Part shown: piece by piece, positions 6,974 through 15,035 of the stretch | Layout of the letters: every line of letters begins with the position of its first letter | Numbering within the stretch: the stretch's first letter is position 1 | Assembly: GCF_008042275.1 (NCBI RefSeq) | Contig: NZ_RDBK01000043.1 | Location: 2,350,960 to 2,401,486, forward strand | DNA from: Streptomyces sp. OR43 | GTDB taxonomy: Bacteria; Actinomycetota; Actinomycetes; Streptomycetales; Streptomycetaceae | Direction: 5' to 3' | DNA length: 50,527 nucleotides | Notes under the pieces: model-generated | Databases searched by the model: none | What the model saw: only the letters and a program-made list of their open reading frames with translations | What the model was told of the DNA's origin: nothing | Position numbers and translations under genes: made by a program

Positions 6974-8921
6974 CGATGGCCTCCTGAAGGGCCGTCGCAA
7001 GCTGCTCGGCCTTGAACGGCATGCCGTTGACCTGGTTGTAACTGTGCGCGTCCACCAGGTACTTGGCCCGGATGAGCATGGCCAGCTGCCCGAGGTTCAT
7101 CTCGGGGACGACCACCTTGTCGTAACGCTTCAGCACCTCGCCGAGATTCCGCGGGAACGGGTTGAGGTGGCGCAGATGGGCCTGCGCGATCGGCTGCCCG
7201 GCGGCGCGCAGCCGGCGGACGGCGGCGGTGATGGGGCCGTACGTCGAACCCCAGCCGAGCACCAGCGTCCTGGCCTCCGCCGGGTCGTCGACCTCCAGGT
7301 CCGGGACCTCGATGCCGTCCACCTTGGCCTGGCGGGTGCGGACCATGAAGTCGTGGTTGGCGGGGTCGTACGAGATGTTCCCGGTGCCGTCCTGCTTCTC
7401 GATGCCGCCGATGCGGTGTTCGAGGCCGGGCGTGCCCGGGACGGCCCAGGGGCGGGCCAGGGTCTGCGGGTCGCGCTTGTAGGGCCAGAACACCTCGGTG
7501 CCGTCGGCCAGCTCGTGGTTCGGGCCTTGGGTGAACTGGACGCGCAGGTCGGGGAGTTCGTCGACCTCGGGGATGCGCCACGGCTCGGAGCCGTTGGCCA
7601 GGTAGCCGTCGGAGAGCAGGAAGACCGGGGTGCGGTAGGTCAGGGCGATCCGGGCGGCGTCGAGTGCCGCGTCGAAGCAGTCCGCCGGGGTCTTCGGGGC
7701 CACGATCGGCACCGGGGCCTCGCCGTTGCGCCCGTACATCGCCTGGAGGAGGTCGGCCTGCTCGGTCTTGGTGGGCAGGCCGGTGGACGGGCCGCCGCGC
7801 TGGATGTCGATGATGAGCAGGGGGAGTTCGAGGGACACGGCCAGGCCGATCGTCTCGGACTTGAGGGCCACGCCCGGGCCGGAGGTGGTCGTGACCGCGA
7901 GGCTGCCGCCGAAGGCCGCGCCGAGCGCGGCGCCGATGCCGGCGATCTCGTCCTCGGCCTGGAAGGTGCGTACGCCGAAGTTCTTGTGCTTGCTGAGCTC
8001 GTGCAGGATGTCCGAGGCCGGGGTGATCGGGTACGAGCCCAGGTACAGCGGCAGGTCCGCCTGCCGGCCCGCGGCGATCAGACCGTAGGACAGTGCCAGG
8101 TTCCCGGAGATGTTGCGGTACGTGCCGGTGGGGAACGCGGTCGTGGCCGGGGCCACCTCGTAGCTGACCGCGAAGTCCTCCGTGGTCTCCCCGAAGTTCC
8201 ACCCGGCCCGGAACGCCGCCACGTTCGCCTCGGCGATCTGCGGCTTCTTGGCGAACTTGGCCCGCAGGAACTTCTCCGTGTTCTCGGTGGGCCGGTGGTA
8301 CATCCACGACAGCAGGCCCAGCGCGAACATGTTCTTGGAGCGCTCGGCCTCCTTGCGGGAGAGCCCGAACTCCTTCAGCGCCTCGATGGTGAGCGTCGTC
8401 AGCGGCACCGGATGGACGTGGTACGCCTCCAGTGAGCCGTCCTCCAGCGGGCTGGTCTCGTAACCCACCTTCGCCATCGGCCGCTTGGTGAACTCGTCGG
8501 TGTTGACGATGATGTCGGCACCACGTGGGACATCGGCGATGTTGGCCTTGAGCGCGGCCGGGTTCATCGCGACCAGCACGTTCGGGGCGTCGCCCGGGGT
8601 GAGGATGTCGTGGTCGGCGAAGTGGAGCTGGAACGAGGACACGCCCGGCAGGGTTCCTGCGGGGGCGCGGATCTCGGCGGGGAAGTTCGGCAGCGTGGAG
8701 AGGTCGTTCCCGAAGGAAGCGGTCTCCGAGGTGAACCGGTCACCCGTGAGCTGCATGCCGTCTCCGGAGTCACCCGCGAAGCGGATGATCACCCGGTCCA
8801 GGCGACGGATCTCTTTCCCGTCGGCACCGGCTGTTGCGGACTGGGGGGCACGCTGTCCCCCTACGAGTGCCTCACTGGCCTCGTCGGCCTGTTCGGCTGG
8901 GCTACTGACCTGGCTGGTCAC
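6966..8921 (-). CDS. korA: 2-oxoacid:ferredoxin oxidoreductase, fused gamma-alpha subunit
   Basis: The 651-residue fusion has a gamma domain (about residues 40-230; IRFAGDSGDGMQLTG) followed by the alpha pyrimidine-binding domain (about 260-650; GSYPITPASDIL, TSGPGVALKSE, QRGGPSTGLPTKTEQ). This is the two-gene actinobacterial layout of the enzyme. No ferredoxin-like delta subunit or CxxCxxC cluster is fused, so electrons must leave to a separate ferredoxin. GTG start at 8921 has GGAGGT seven bases upstream. The first 35 residues are low-complexity and poorly conserved. It lies upstream of korB in one operon and is separated from the kinase group by 330 bp. Confidence 0.92.
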   Translation of the reverse strand: MTSQVSSPAEQADEASEALVGGQRAPQSATAGADGKEIRRLDRVIIRFAGDSGDGMQLTGDRFTSETASFGNDLSTLPNFPAEIRAPAGTLPGVSSFQLHFADHDILTPGDAPNVLVAMNPAALKANIADVPRGADIIVNTDEFTKRPMAKVGYETSPLEDGSLEAYHVHPVPLTTLTIEALKEFGLSRKEAERSKNMFALGLLSWMYHRPTENTEKFLRAKFAKKPQIAEANVAAFRAGWNFGETTEDFAVSYEVAPATTAFPTGTYRNISGNLALSYGLIAAGRQADLPLYLGSYPITPASDILHELSKHKNFGVRTFQAEDEIAGIGAALGAAFGGSLAVTTTSGPGVALKSETIGLAVSLELPLLIIDIQRGGPSTGLPTKTEQADLLQAMYGRNGEAPVPIVAPKTPADCFDAALDAARIALTYRTPVFLLSDGYLANGSEPWRIPEVDELPDLRVQFTQGPNHELADGTEVFWPYKRDPQTLARPWAVPGTPGLEHRIGGIEKQDGTGNISYDPANHDFMVRTRQAKVDGIEVPDLEVDDPAEARTLVLGWGSTYGPITAAVRRLRAAGQPIAQAHLRHLNPFPRNLGEVLKRYDKVVVPEMNLGQLAMLIRAKYLVDAHSYNQVNGMPFKAEQLATALQEAIDA

Positions 8922-9169
8922 TTACTGGACCTCCCTCGGCGCGGTGGCTCGGAACCATCCGGCCCGCCGGCGGTCCCCAGCCCCACCCTACGTCTGTAAG
9001 GGTCGCCTTCCTCTGGCCGATCACATGGTGGACGGCGTTTTGAGACGCTTTTCGGTGCTGTTCCGTCATGATTCATCAGCCGCGCGGTTCCTCGTCGGAC
9101 CTTTGGTGGAGTCAGCGTGGAGCGAGTCGCGGGTTGCCTGGTCGGAGCGGTGCGGGGAGTGCCTCCAAA

Positions 9170-9194
9170 GATATCTGACAGGATGTCAGATATC
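9170..9194. promoter_or_regulatory. perfect 11-bp inverted repeat in the korA upstream region
   Basis: GATATCTGACA and TGTCAGATATC are perfect inverted arms with a GGA spacer. The site is A/T-rich for this genome and lies in the 332-bp stretch 8922-9253, which has no gene. It is about 250 bp upstream of korA and 60 bp past the response-regulator stop. There is no U tract and the stem is not G/C-rich, so an operator for a dimeric regulator is more likely than a terminator. The binding protein is unknown. Confidence 0.55.
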
Positions 9195-9205
9195 GCGGTG
9201 CGGCA

Positions 9206-9260
9206 TCAGGAGCCCAGCCGGGTCAGGAGCCCCGGGTCAGGAGCCCAGCCGGGTCAGGAG
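9206..9260. repeat. tandem copies of the response-regulator stop region
   Basis: The heptamer TCAGGAG (minus strand CTCCTGA, including the stop codon) occurs at 9206, 9223, 9237 and 9254, spaced 17, 14 and 17 bp by near-identical GCCCAGCCGGG filler. The outermost copy, at 9254, is the true 3' end of the response regulator gene. The others are downstream duplicates. Confidence 0.8.
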
Positions 9261-9913
9261 TTCAGATAGGTCAGTACGGCAAGGACGCGCCGGTGGTCGC
9301 CGTCGCTGGGGGACAGCCCCAGCTTCAGGAAGATGTTGCTCACGTGCTTCTCCACCGCGCCGTCGCTCACCACGAGCTGCCTGGCCACCGCCGAGTTCGT
9401 CCGCCCCTCCGCCATCAGGCCGAGCACCTCGCGCTCACGCGGCGTCAGCCCGGCCAGCACGTCCTGCTTACGGCTCCGGCCCAGCAGCTGCGCCACCACC
9501 TCGGGGTCCAGTGCCGTACCGCCCTGAGCCACCCGGACCACCGCGTCGACGAACTCGCGGACCTCGGCGACCCGGTCCTTCAGCAGATACCCCACACCCC
9601 GGCTGGACCCGGCCAGCAACTCGGTGGCGTACTGCTCCTCGACGTACTGCGACAGGACCAGCACCCCGATTCCCGGATACTCCTTGCGCAGCCGCACCGC
9701 GGCCCGCACGCCCTCGTCGGTGTGCGTCGGCGGCATCCGCACGTCGGCGACCACCACATCGGGCAGCGCGTCCTGCCCGGCGAGGTCGCCCACCGTCTTG
9801 ATCAGCGCCTCGGCGTCCCCGACGCCCGCCACGACGTCGTGCCCGAGATCGGTCAGCAGCCGGGTGAGTCCTTCCCGGAGCAGTACCGAATCCTCGGCGA
9901 TGACCACACGCAC
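9254..9913 (-). CDS. NarL/FixJ-type two-component response regulator
   Basis: The 219-residue protein has an N-terminal receiver domain (acidic E7-D8, phosphoacceptor Asp57 in VVVADVRMPP, the LLKD lysine near residue 106) and a C-terminal LuxR-type helix-turn-helix (LTPREREVLGLMAEG, VEKHVSNIF). It should be phosphorylated by one or both HisKA_3 kinases just upstream. The start chosen is GTG at 9913, because GGAGG lies five bases before it and the receiver then begins directly at VRVVIAEDS. A longer frame from 9964 has a weak ribosome site. A terminator-like hairpin separates it from the kinase gene, so it may have its own promoter. Confidence 0.88.
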   Translation of the reverse strand: MRVVIAEDSVLLREGLTRLLTDLGHDVVAGVGDAEALIKTVGDLAGQDALPDVVVADVRMPPTHTDEGVRAAVRLRKEYPGIGVLVLSQYVEEQYATELLAGSSRGVGYLLKDRVAEVREFVDAVVRVAQGGTALDPEVVAQLLGRSRKQDVLAGLTPREREVLGLMAEGRTNSAVARQLVVSDGAVEKHVSNIFLKLGLSPSDGDHRRVLAVLTYLNS

Positions 9914-10094
9914 CCTGTCCTCCACCACGACGCTGAATCCCCCACTGTTCGGTTGTTCGTTCATTCGCTGTTCCGCCCGTACGCCGTCCAGCATCCCAGT
10001 ACCGGCAGTGACGCCGCGAGCCTTCGCGGAGTTGCGTCGTGGCGGACGTGCCCCGGGGGCGGGCGAGGACCGGTCCCGGACGGTGCGAAACGGG

Positions 10095-10136
10095 CGGTCG
10101 CCGGGCGGCCCGGTGTACGGGTCCGCCCGGCGACCG
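10095..10136 (-). terminator. hairpin after the first kinase gene
   Basis: A perfect 14-bp stem (CGGTCGCCGGGCGG with CCGCCCGGCGACCG) begins about 20 bp after the kinase stop on the minus strand. No U tract follows. It could end or attenuate transcription before the response regulator. The 245-bp gap 9914-10158 that contains it has no gene. Confidence 0.6.
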
Positions 10137-10158
10137 GGTACGGAGACGAGCCGGCTGC

Positions 10159-11514
10159 TCAGCCGCGCCAGGGCAGCTCGGCCGTGACCTTCGTCGGGCC
10201 GCCCACCGGGGACTCGACGACGAGGATCCCGTCCACCGCGTCCAGCCGCTCGGTCAGACCGGCCAGGCCGCTGCCCGACGTCAGGTCGGCACCGCCGCGC
10301 CCGTTGTCGGTGACCTGGAGCATCAGCCGGTCGGCCGACCGCCACACGTCGACCGAGGCGCGGGTGGCGCGGGCGTGCTTGCTGACGTTCTGCAGCAGCT
10401 CGGACACGGTGAAGTAGGCGATGCCTTCGATGGCCTGGGCGGGGCGGGTGGCCAGGTCGACCTCGACGGTCACGGGGACGGTGCAGCGGGAGGCGATGGC
10501 GGAGAGCGCGGCGTCGAGGCCGCGGTCGGTGAGGACGGCGGGGTGGATGCCGCGGGCCAGGTCGCGGAGTTCCTGGAGGGCGACCTTCACTTCGCCGTGG
10601 GCCTCGTCGACCATCTTGGCGGCGGCCTCCGGGTCGTCCGTCAGCTTCTCCTTCGCCAGCCCGAGGTCCATGGCGAGGGCGACGAGCCGGGCCTGGGCCC
10701 CGTCGTGGAGGTCGCGCTCGATGCGGCGGAGGTCGGCGGCGGCCGTGTCCACGACCACACCGCGGTCCGACTCCAGCTCCGTGACCCGCGTCGCCAGCCG
10801 CGACGGGCCCAGCAGGCCGGACACCATCAGCCGGTCCACCGCGGCCAGACCGCGGATGACCCATGCCGTGCCCATGACGACCACCAGCCCGACGGCGCTG
10901 GTCAGCGCGAGTTCGAACGGGGAGTCGAGGTAGACGTTGTGCGTGCCGTCGCCGTACAGCTGCACCCCGTCGATGCCCGCGTAGGCGGGGAAGACCCAGG
11001 CGTACACCGGGTAGGTCAGAGCCGCCCAGCCCCACGTCCACAGGCTCAGCGAGACGCAGAAGGCGAAGACCGCCCACGGGAAGTGCAGCAGCGTGTAGAG
11101 CAGGTGCCGCCAGGACACCCCGCTCTTCAGGACCGCCCCGACCCAGGACATCGGACCGCCGGTGCGGCCCCGCACCGGGGCGGGCTCGGCCACGTCCAGC
11201 TTGAGCAGGGCACGGGCCCGGGCCCGCTCCAGCATGCCGAGGCCGCGGCACGCGGCGAGGCCGACGGCCAGGAGCGGGATTCCCAGGAAGGTGATCAGCA
11301 GCCCGGCGCTCAGCGAGGTCATGGTGACCGCGAAGCAGAACAGCACGGTGCTGATCGGGAAGCTCAGCATGAGATAGACGAACTCACGCCAGGTCCTGGC
11401 CTCGACGGGGGCCCGCAGAGCAGCCGGCAGGAAGTGCTTCGCCGCGAGGCGGCTCTCCGTACCGCCACCCGACCGCTGGGGGTCCCGTGTGTCCGGTCCG
11501 TATGCCGTGGCCAT
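10159..11514 (-). CDS. HisKA_3 sensor histidine kinase with N-terminal membrane sensor domain
   Basis: The 451-residue membrane kinase begins with a region of several hydrophobic segments of the Streptomyces 'putative sensor' type (TWREFVYLMLSFPISTVLF and others). A HisKA_3 dimerisation domain follows with phospho-acceptor His270 in RRIERDLHDGAQ. The HATPase region has an N-box (ELLQNVSKHA), the G1 box DNGRGG and the G2 box GSGLAGL. From about residue 256 to the end it is almost identical to the kinase encoded next upstream, while the membrane parts differ. It is followed by a terminator-like hairpin and then the response regulator. The signal sensed is unknown. Confidence 0.88.
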   Translation of the reverse strand: MATAYGPDTRDPQRSGGGTESRLAAKHFLPAALRAPVEARTWREFVYLMLSFPISTVLFCFAVTMTSLSAGLLITFLGIPLLAVGLAACRGLGMLERARARALLKLDVAEPAPVRGRTGGPMSWVGAVLKSGVSWRHLLYTLLHFPWAVFAFCVSLSLWTWGWAALTYPVYAWVFPAYAGIDGVQLYGDGTHNVYLDSPFELALTSAVGLVVVMGTAWVIRGLAAVDRLMVSGLLGPSRLATRVTELESDRGVVVDTAAADLRRIERDLHDGAQARLVALAMDLGLAKEKLTDDPEAAAKMVDEAHGEVKVALQELRDLARGIHPAVLTDRGLDAALSAIASRCTVPVTVEVDLATRPAQAIEGIAYFTVSELLQNVSKHARATRASVDVWRSADRLMLQVTDNGRGGADLTSGSGLAGLTERLDAVDGILVVESPVGGPTKVTAELPWRG

Positions 11515-11585
11515 GGGGTTCCGTCCGTTTCTTCTGTGTCCGCTGGGTCCGCTGTGTGTGCTGTCCGCGGCTTGCGTTGCGTGTA

Positions 11586-11610
11586 CTGCTTCTGCTTCTG
11601 CTTCTGCTTC
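11586..11610. repeat. CTGCTT microsatellite in the kinase-kinase intergenic region
   Basis: Four exact copies of the hexamer CTGCTT plus one base lie in the 251-bp gap 11515-11765 between the two kinase genes. The surrounding sequence is also low in complexity (short TGTG and GTCCGCTG repeats). No gene is supported in this gap. On the minus strand it is the probable promoter and leader region of the downstream kinase. Confidence 0.7.
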
Positions 11611-11765
11611 CGCGGGGGTGCAACCGCGTGCCGTGTGTGTACCGCGTACGTCTACTGATAAGACTGCTGGCCCGTGCGCCCGCACACCATGAGGGCGGTC
11701 TCCCTCTTCGACCGGGGGTTTTCCCCACCCCGGCCCACGGGCTGCCGCCCGTTCCCGGCAGGGCG

Positions 11766-12968
11766 TCAGGCGGTACGGACTCCGGCGGCGCTCTTCTCGC
11801 TCTCGCGATCGCGCCAGGGCAGTTCGGCGGTGACGGTCGTCGGGCCGCCGGCCGGGGAGTCGAGGACGAACAGCCCGTCGACCGCGTCCAGCCGCTCGGC
11901 GAGTCCCGACATCCCCGTACCGCCGTCCATCGAGGCGCCGCCCCGTCCGTCGTCGGTGACCTGGATCAGCAGCCGGTCGGCCGACCGCCACACGTCGACC
12001 GAGGCGCGGGTGGCGCGGGCGTGCTTGCTGACGTTCTGCAGCAGCTCGGACACGGTGAAGTAGGCGATGCCTTCGATGGCCTGCGCCGGGCGTCCCGGCA
12101 GGTCCACCGCCACCGTGACGGGGACGGTGCAGCGGGAGGCGATGGCGGAGAGTGCGGCGTCGAGGCCGCGGTCGGTGAGGACGGCGGGGTGGATGCCGCG
12201 GGCCAGGTCGCGGAGTTCCTGGAGGGCGACCTTCACTTCGCCGTGGGCCTCGTCGACCATCTTGGCGGCGGCCTCCGGGTCGTCCGTCAGCTTCTCCTTC
12301 GCCAGCCCCAGCCCCATGGCGAGGGCGACGAGCCGGGCCTGGGCCCCGTCGTGGAGGTCGCGCTCGATGCGGCGGAGGTCGGCGGCAGCCGTGTCCACGA
12401 CCACACCGCGATCCGACTCCAGCTCGGCGATCCGGCGTTCCAGTTCGTCGGAGGGGGAGAGTAGTCCGCGCACCATCCCGCGGTCGGCGTTGGTCAGGAA
12501 CCGCGCGATATAGGGGAGTACCGGCCACAGGACGAAGAGGCCCACGAACGTCACCGCGAAGGTGACCACGCCCCACGGCAGCCGTATGAACGAGTACAGC
12601 ACCGCCCGCCAGCCGACCGGATCCTTCAGGCTCGACCACAGCCAGGGGAAGAACCCCTCCTCCCGGCGGACCCGGGCCATCGGGCTCGGTTCCTCGATCC
12701 GCACGCCGAGCAGCCCCCGCGCCCGTCCCCGCTCGGCCCGCCCCAGCAACCGGGCGCCCTGGAGCCCCAGCGCCAGCAACGGCAGACCGATCACCGTGAC
12801 CGCCAGCCCCACACCGATGGAGACCATCAGCACGGTGTAGACGAATCCGGCGATCGCCATCGGGAGATTGGCGAGAAGATGCGCGATCTCCTTCCACGTC
12901 CACCGGTCGAAGGCGAAGCGGACAGGAGGCGGCCCGTCGTGGTCGGGCACCTGGGGGCTCATGGTCAT
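11766..12968 (-). CDS. second HisKA_3 sensor histidine kinase, paralogue of its neighbour
   Basis: The 400-residue kinase has the same layout as the adjacent one. Membrane sensor segments come first (TWKEIAHLLANLPMAIAGF onward), then the HisKA_3 motif RRIERDLHDGAQ with His206, ELLQNVSKHA, DDGRGG and GTGMSGL. The catalytic half is near-identical at DNA level to its paralogue. The start at 12968 (ATG ACC ATG) has AGG eight bases upstream; a start six bases further in is possible, and a longer frame reaches 13058 without family support. It is divergent from the nuo operon across a short promoter region. Confidence 0.88.
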   Translation of the reverse strand: MTMSPQVPDHDGPPPVRFAFDRWTWKEIAHLLANLPMAIAGFVYTVLMVSIGVGLAVTVIGLPLLALGLQGARLLGRAERGRARGLLGVRIEEPSPMARVRREEGFFPWLWSSLKDPVGWRAVLYSFIRLPWGVVTFAVTFVGLFVLWPVLPYIARFLTNADRGMVRGLLSPSDELERRIAELESDRGVVVDTAAADLRRIERDLHDGAQARLVALAMGLGLAKEKLTDDPEAAAKMVDEAHGEVKVALQELRDLARGIHPAVLTDRGLDAALSAIASRCTVPVTVAVDLPGRPAQAIEGIAYFTVSELLQNVSKHARATRASVDVWRSADRLLIQVTDDGRGGASMDGGTGMSGLAERLDAVDGLFVLDSPAGGPTTVTAELPWRDRESEKSAAGVRTA

Positions 12969-13026
12969 ACGACCAGCCTGCCGGGCCCGGCCCCCGGACG
13001 CCATGGGGCTCGTGGGTGGGGGCGAA

Positions 13027-13042
13027 GTAGGGATATCCCTAC
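13027..13042. promoter_or_regulatory. perfect 16-bp palindrome between divergent kinase and nuo genes
   Basis: GTAGGGATATCCCTAC is a perfect palindrome, centred in the 171-bp region between the second kinase and nuoA. Its placement and its dyad symmetry suit a dimeric LuxR-type response regulator, for example the one encoded at 9254-9913. It could control the kinase gene, the nuo operon or both. Confidence 0.6.
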
Positions 13043-13139
13043 CAGTTGCCCGACGCAACTGCTTACCGTCCCTTTACAGGGCCTAGACTCCCGTGCGTAC
13101 AGATCGGCGAACAGGTTCTGAGGGAGCGAGGGGGCGGAC

Positions 13140-13658
13140 GTGACGGACGTGACGGGCCTGCCGGACGTGACAGCTCTGCCTGACGTGACGGGTCTGCCGA
13201 ACGTGACGGACCTGACAGCTCTGCCGGACGTGACCGACCTGACAGCTCTGCCTGACGTGACGCGTCCGTCGGGATCGGCGGTTCTCGCGGCGGACTACTT
13301 CCACAGCTACTCGGTGATCGGACTGCTCGCGGTGATCGGCGTGCTGTTCGTCGCCGTCGCCTTCGGAGCCGGCCGGCTGCTGCGCCCCGTGGTGCCGACG
13401 CCGGAGAAGCTCCTCACGTACGAATGCGGCGTGGACCCCGTGGGGGAGGGCTGGGCCCACACCCAGGTCCGCTACTACGTCTACGCCTTCCTGTACGTGA
13501 TCTTCGCCGTCGACTCGATCTTCCTGTTCCCCTGGGCAACGGTCTTCGCCGCGCCCGGATACGGCGCGACGACGCTGGTGGAAATGTTCATCTTCCTCGG
13601 TTTCCTGGCCGTGGGACTGCTCTACGCATGGAAGAAGGGCGTCCTCGAATGGACGTGA
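13140..13658 (+). CDS. nuoA: NADH-quinone oxidoreductase-like subunit A with repeat N-terminus
   Basis: Residues 45-172 form a normal three-helix NuoA, with the conserved loop TYECGVDPVGEGW and membrane segments such as YYVYAFLYVIFAVDSIFLF. It belongs to the membrane arm of complex I. The first 40 or so residues are unusual: three copies of a six-residue DVTxLP unit and then two nine-residue DVTDLTALP units, encoded by 18- and 27-bp direct repeats. The GTG at 13140 has GAGGGGG five bases upstream. In-frame GTG codons recur in every repeat, so initiation inside the repeats cannot be excluded. It is the first gene of a ten-gene operon and overlaps nuoB by ten bases. Confidence 0.88.
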   Translation: MTDVTGLPDVTALPDVTGLPNVTDLTALPDVTDLTALPDVTRPSGSAVLAADYFHSYSVIGLLAVIGVLFVAVAFGAGRLLRPVVPTPEKLLTYECGVDPVGEGWAHTQVRYYVYAFLYVIFAVDSIFLFPWATVFAAPGYGATTLVEMFIFLGFLAVGLLYAWKKGVLEWT

Positions 13659-14353
13659 CGAGCCCGTCGTCCTCCGAGTCGGGTGCCGAACCCGCCCCCG
13701 TACCCACGTTCCTCCCGGAACCGAAGCGCCTGGGCGTGCTGTCCCGGCTGGCGCCCGAGCCGATGAAGGTGGTCCTCAACTGGGGCCGCCGCTACAGCCT
13801 CTGGGTCTTCAACTTCGGACTCGCCTGCTGTGCCATCGAGTTCATCGCCGCCTCCATGGCCCGCCACGACTTCATCCGGCTCGGTGTGATCCCGTTCGCC
13901 CCTGGGCCCCGCCAGGCCGACCTCATGATCGTCTCGGGCACGGTGACGGACAAGATGGCCCCCGCGGTGAAGCGGCTGTACGAGCAGATGCCCGAGCCCA
14001 AGTACGTCATCTCCTTCGGCGCCTGCTCCAACTGCGGCGGCCCGTACTGGGACTCGTACTCCGTGACGAAGGGCGTCGACCAGATCATTCCGGTCGACGT
14101 CTACGTACCCGGCTGCCCGCCCCGGCCGGAGGCCCTGCTCCAGGGGATCCTCAAGCTCCAGGAGAAGATCGCGCGCGAGTCGCTCGGTGAGCGCTACGCG
14201 ACAGGCGCCGGAAGCCGCCCCTCCACTGCCGCGCTCCGCAGCGGCCTGGTCGCGGCACCGCCGACGCCGGGCACGTCGGACCCGTCCGACCCATCCGACC
14301 CGTCCGATTCGTCGGACCCGTCGTCGGACCCGTCGGGGGAGGAGGGAAAGTGA
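13649..14353 (+). CDS. nuoB: NADH-quinone oxidoreductase-like subunit B
   Basis: The 234-residue protein has the four ligands of the terminal N2 [4Fe-4S] cluster: Cys60 and Cys61 (GLACCAIEF), Cys126 (GACSNCGG) and Cys156 (VPGCPPRP). It should therefore pass electrons to quinone at the junction of the peripheral and membrane arms. The start ATG at 13649 lies inside the nuoA end. The C-terminal 55 residues are a non-conserved tail with a Ser-Asp-Pro run (SDPSDPSDPSDSSDPSSDP). The stop overlaps the nuoC start as GTGA. Confidence 0.92.
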   Translation: MDVTSPSSSESGAEPAPVPTFLPEPKRLGVLSRLAPEPMKVVLNWGRRYSLWVFNFGLACCAIEFIAASMARHDFIRLGVIPFAPGPRQADLMIVSGTVTDKMAPAVKRLYEQMPEPKYVISFGACSNCGGPYWDSYSVTKGVDQIIPVDVYVPGCPPRPEALLQGILKLQEKIARESLGERYATGAGSRPSTAALRSGLVAAPPTPGTSDPSDPSDPSDSSDPSSDPSGEEGK

Positions 14354-15035
14354 CCGCCTCAGAAGGCAGCGAAGAGTACGGCCGGCTCCCGGACGCCGTC
14401 ACCGAGATCTTCGGCGCGGACGCCACGGCGGAGCAGGCGTACGAACTGCTGACCGTCGACGTGCCGCCCAAGTCCTGGACCACCGCTCTCGAAACGGCGC
14501 GTGACCGGCTCGGCTGCACCTACTTCGACTGGCTGAGCGCCGTGGACGAACCGGGCACCGGCTTCCGGGTCTGCGCCCATGTCGCCGCGCTGCCGGACGC
14601 GGGCGGCGGCAGCGTCCGCCGGCTGCTGCTCCGTACGACGGTTCCGCACGAGGCGGCCGTGCTGCCCACCGCGATCGGTGTGTACGCCGGCGCGGACTGG
14701 CACGAGCGCGAGACCCACGAGATGTTCGGGATCGGCTTCGACGGCCACCCGCACCTGGTGCCCCTGCTGCTGCCCGAGGGCTTCGAGGGTCACCCCCTGC
14801 GCAAGGACTTCGTTCTGGCGGCCCGGGTCGCGAAGGCGTGGCCGGGAGCCAAGGAGCCGGGCGAGTCGGAGCACGGCGGCCCGAAGCGCCGCACGATGCT
14901 GCCGCCGGGCGTTCCCGATCCGAACGAGTGGGGCCCCCTGAAGGGCCAGCTCCCACCGGCCCCACCGAGCAGCCCCTCAAGGCCCCCGAGGACCAAGGGC
15001 CACCCGACACCCCCGCCGGAGGCGACCCCGAGTGA
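14350..15035 (+). CDS. nuoC: NADH-quinone oxidoreductase-like subunit C, apparently frameshifted near its end
   Basis: The conserved NuoC (30-kDa subunit) domain is intact. It includes ADWHERETHEMFGI and the signature FEGHPLRKDF, about residues 115-160. The reading frame from GTG 14350 does not stop where expected. It stays open through all of nuoH in another frame and ends only at 16605, in the nuoI frame. Near 14952-14958 (CTCCCACC) one missing base, or two extra, would move the frame so that it reads a plausible Pro/Gly tail and ends at the TGA 15033-15035, which overlaps the nuoH GTG as GTGA. The corrected product is about 228 residues. Assembly error, real mutation or programmed -1 shift remain open. 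The catalytic domain lies before the shift. Confidence 0.8.

Noticed and set aside
9914..9964. An N-terminal extension of the response regulator starting at ATG 9964
   Set aside because: The GTG at 9913 has a much better SD and gives the normal receiver-domain start.
14350..15035. A NuoCD fusion, or a hidden nuoD
   Set aside because: Only the NuoC domain is present. No 49-kDa subunit sequence is found between nuoC and nuoH or anywhere else in the window.
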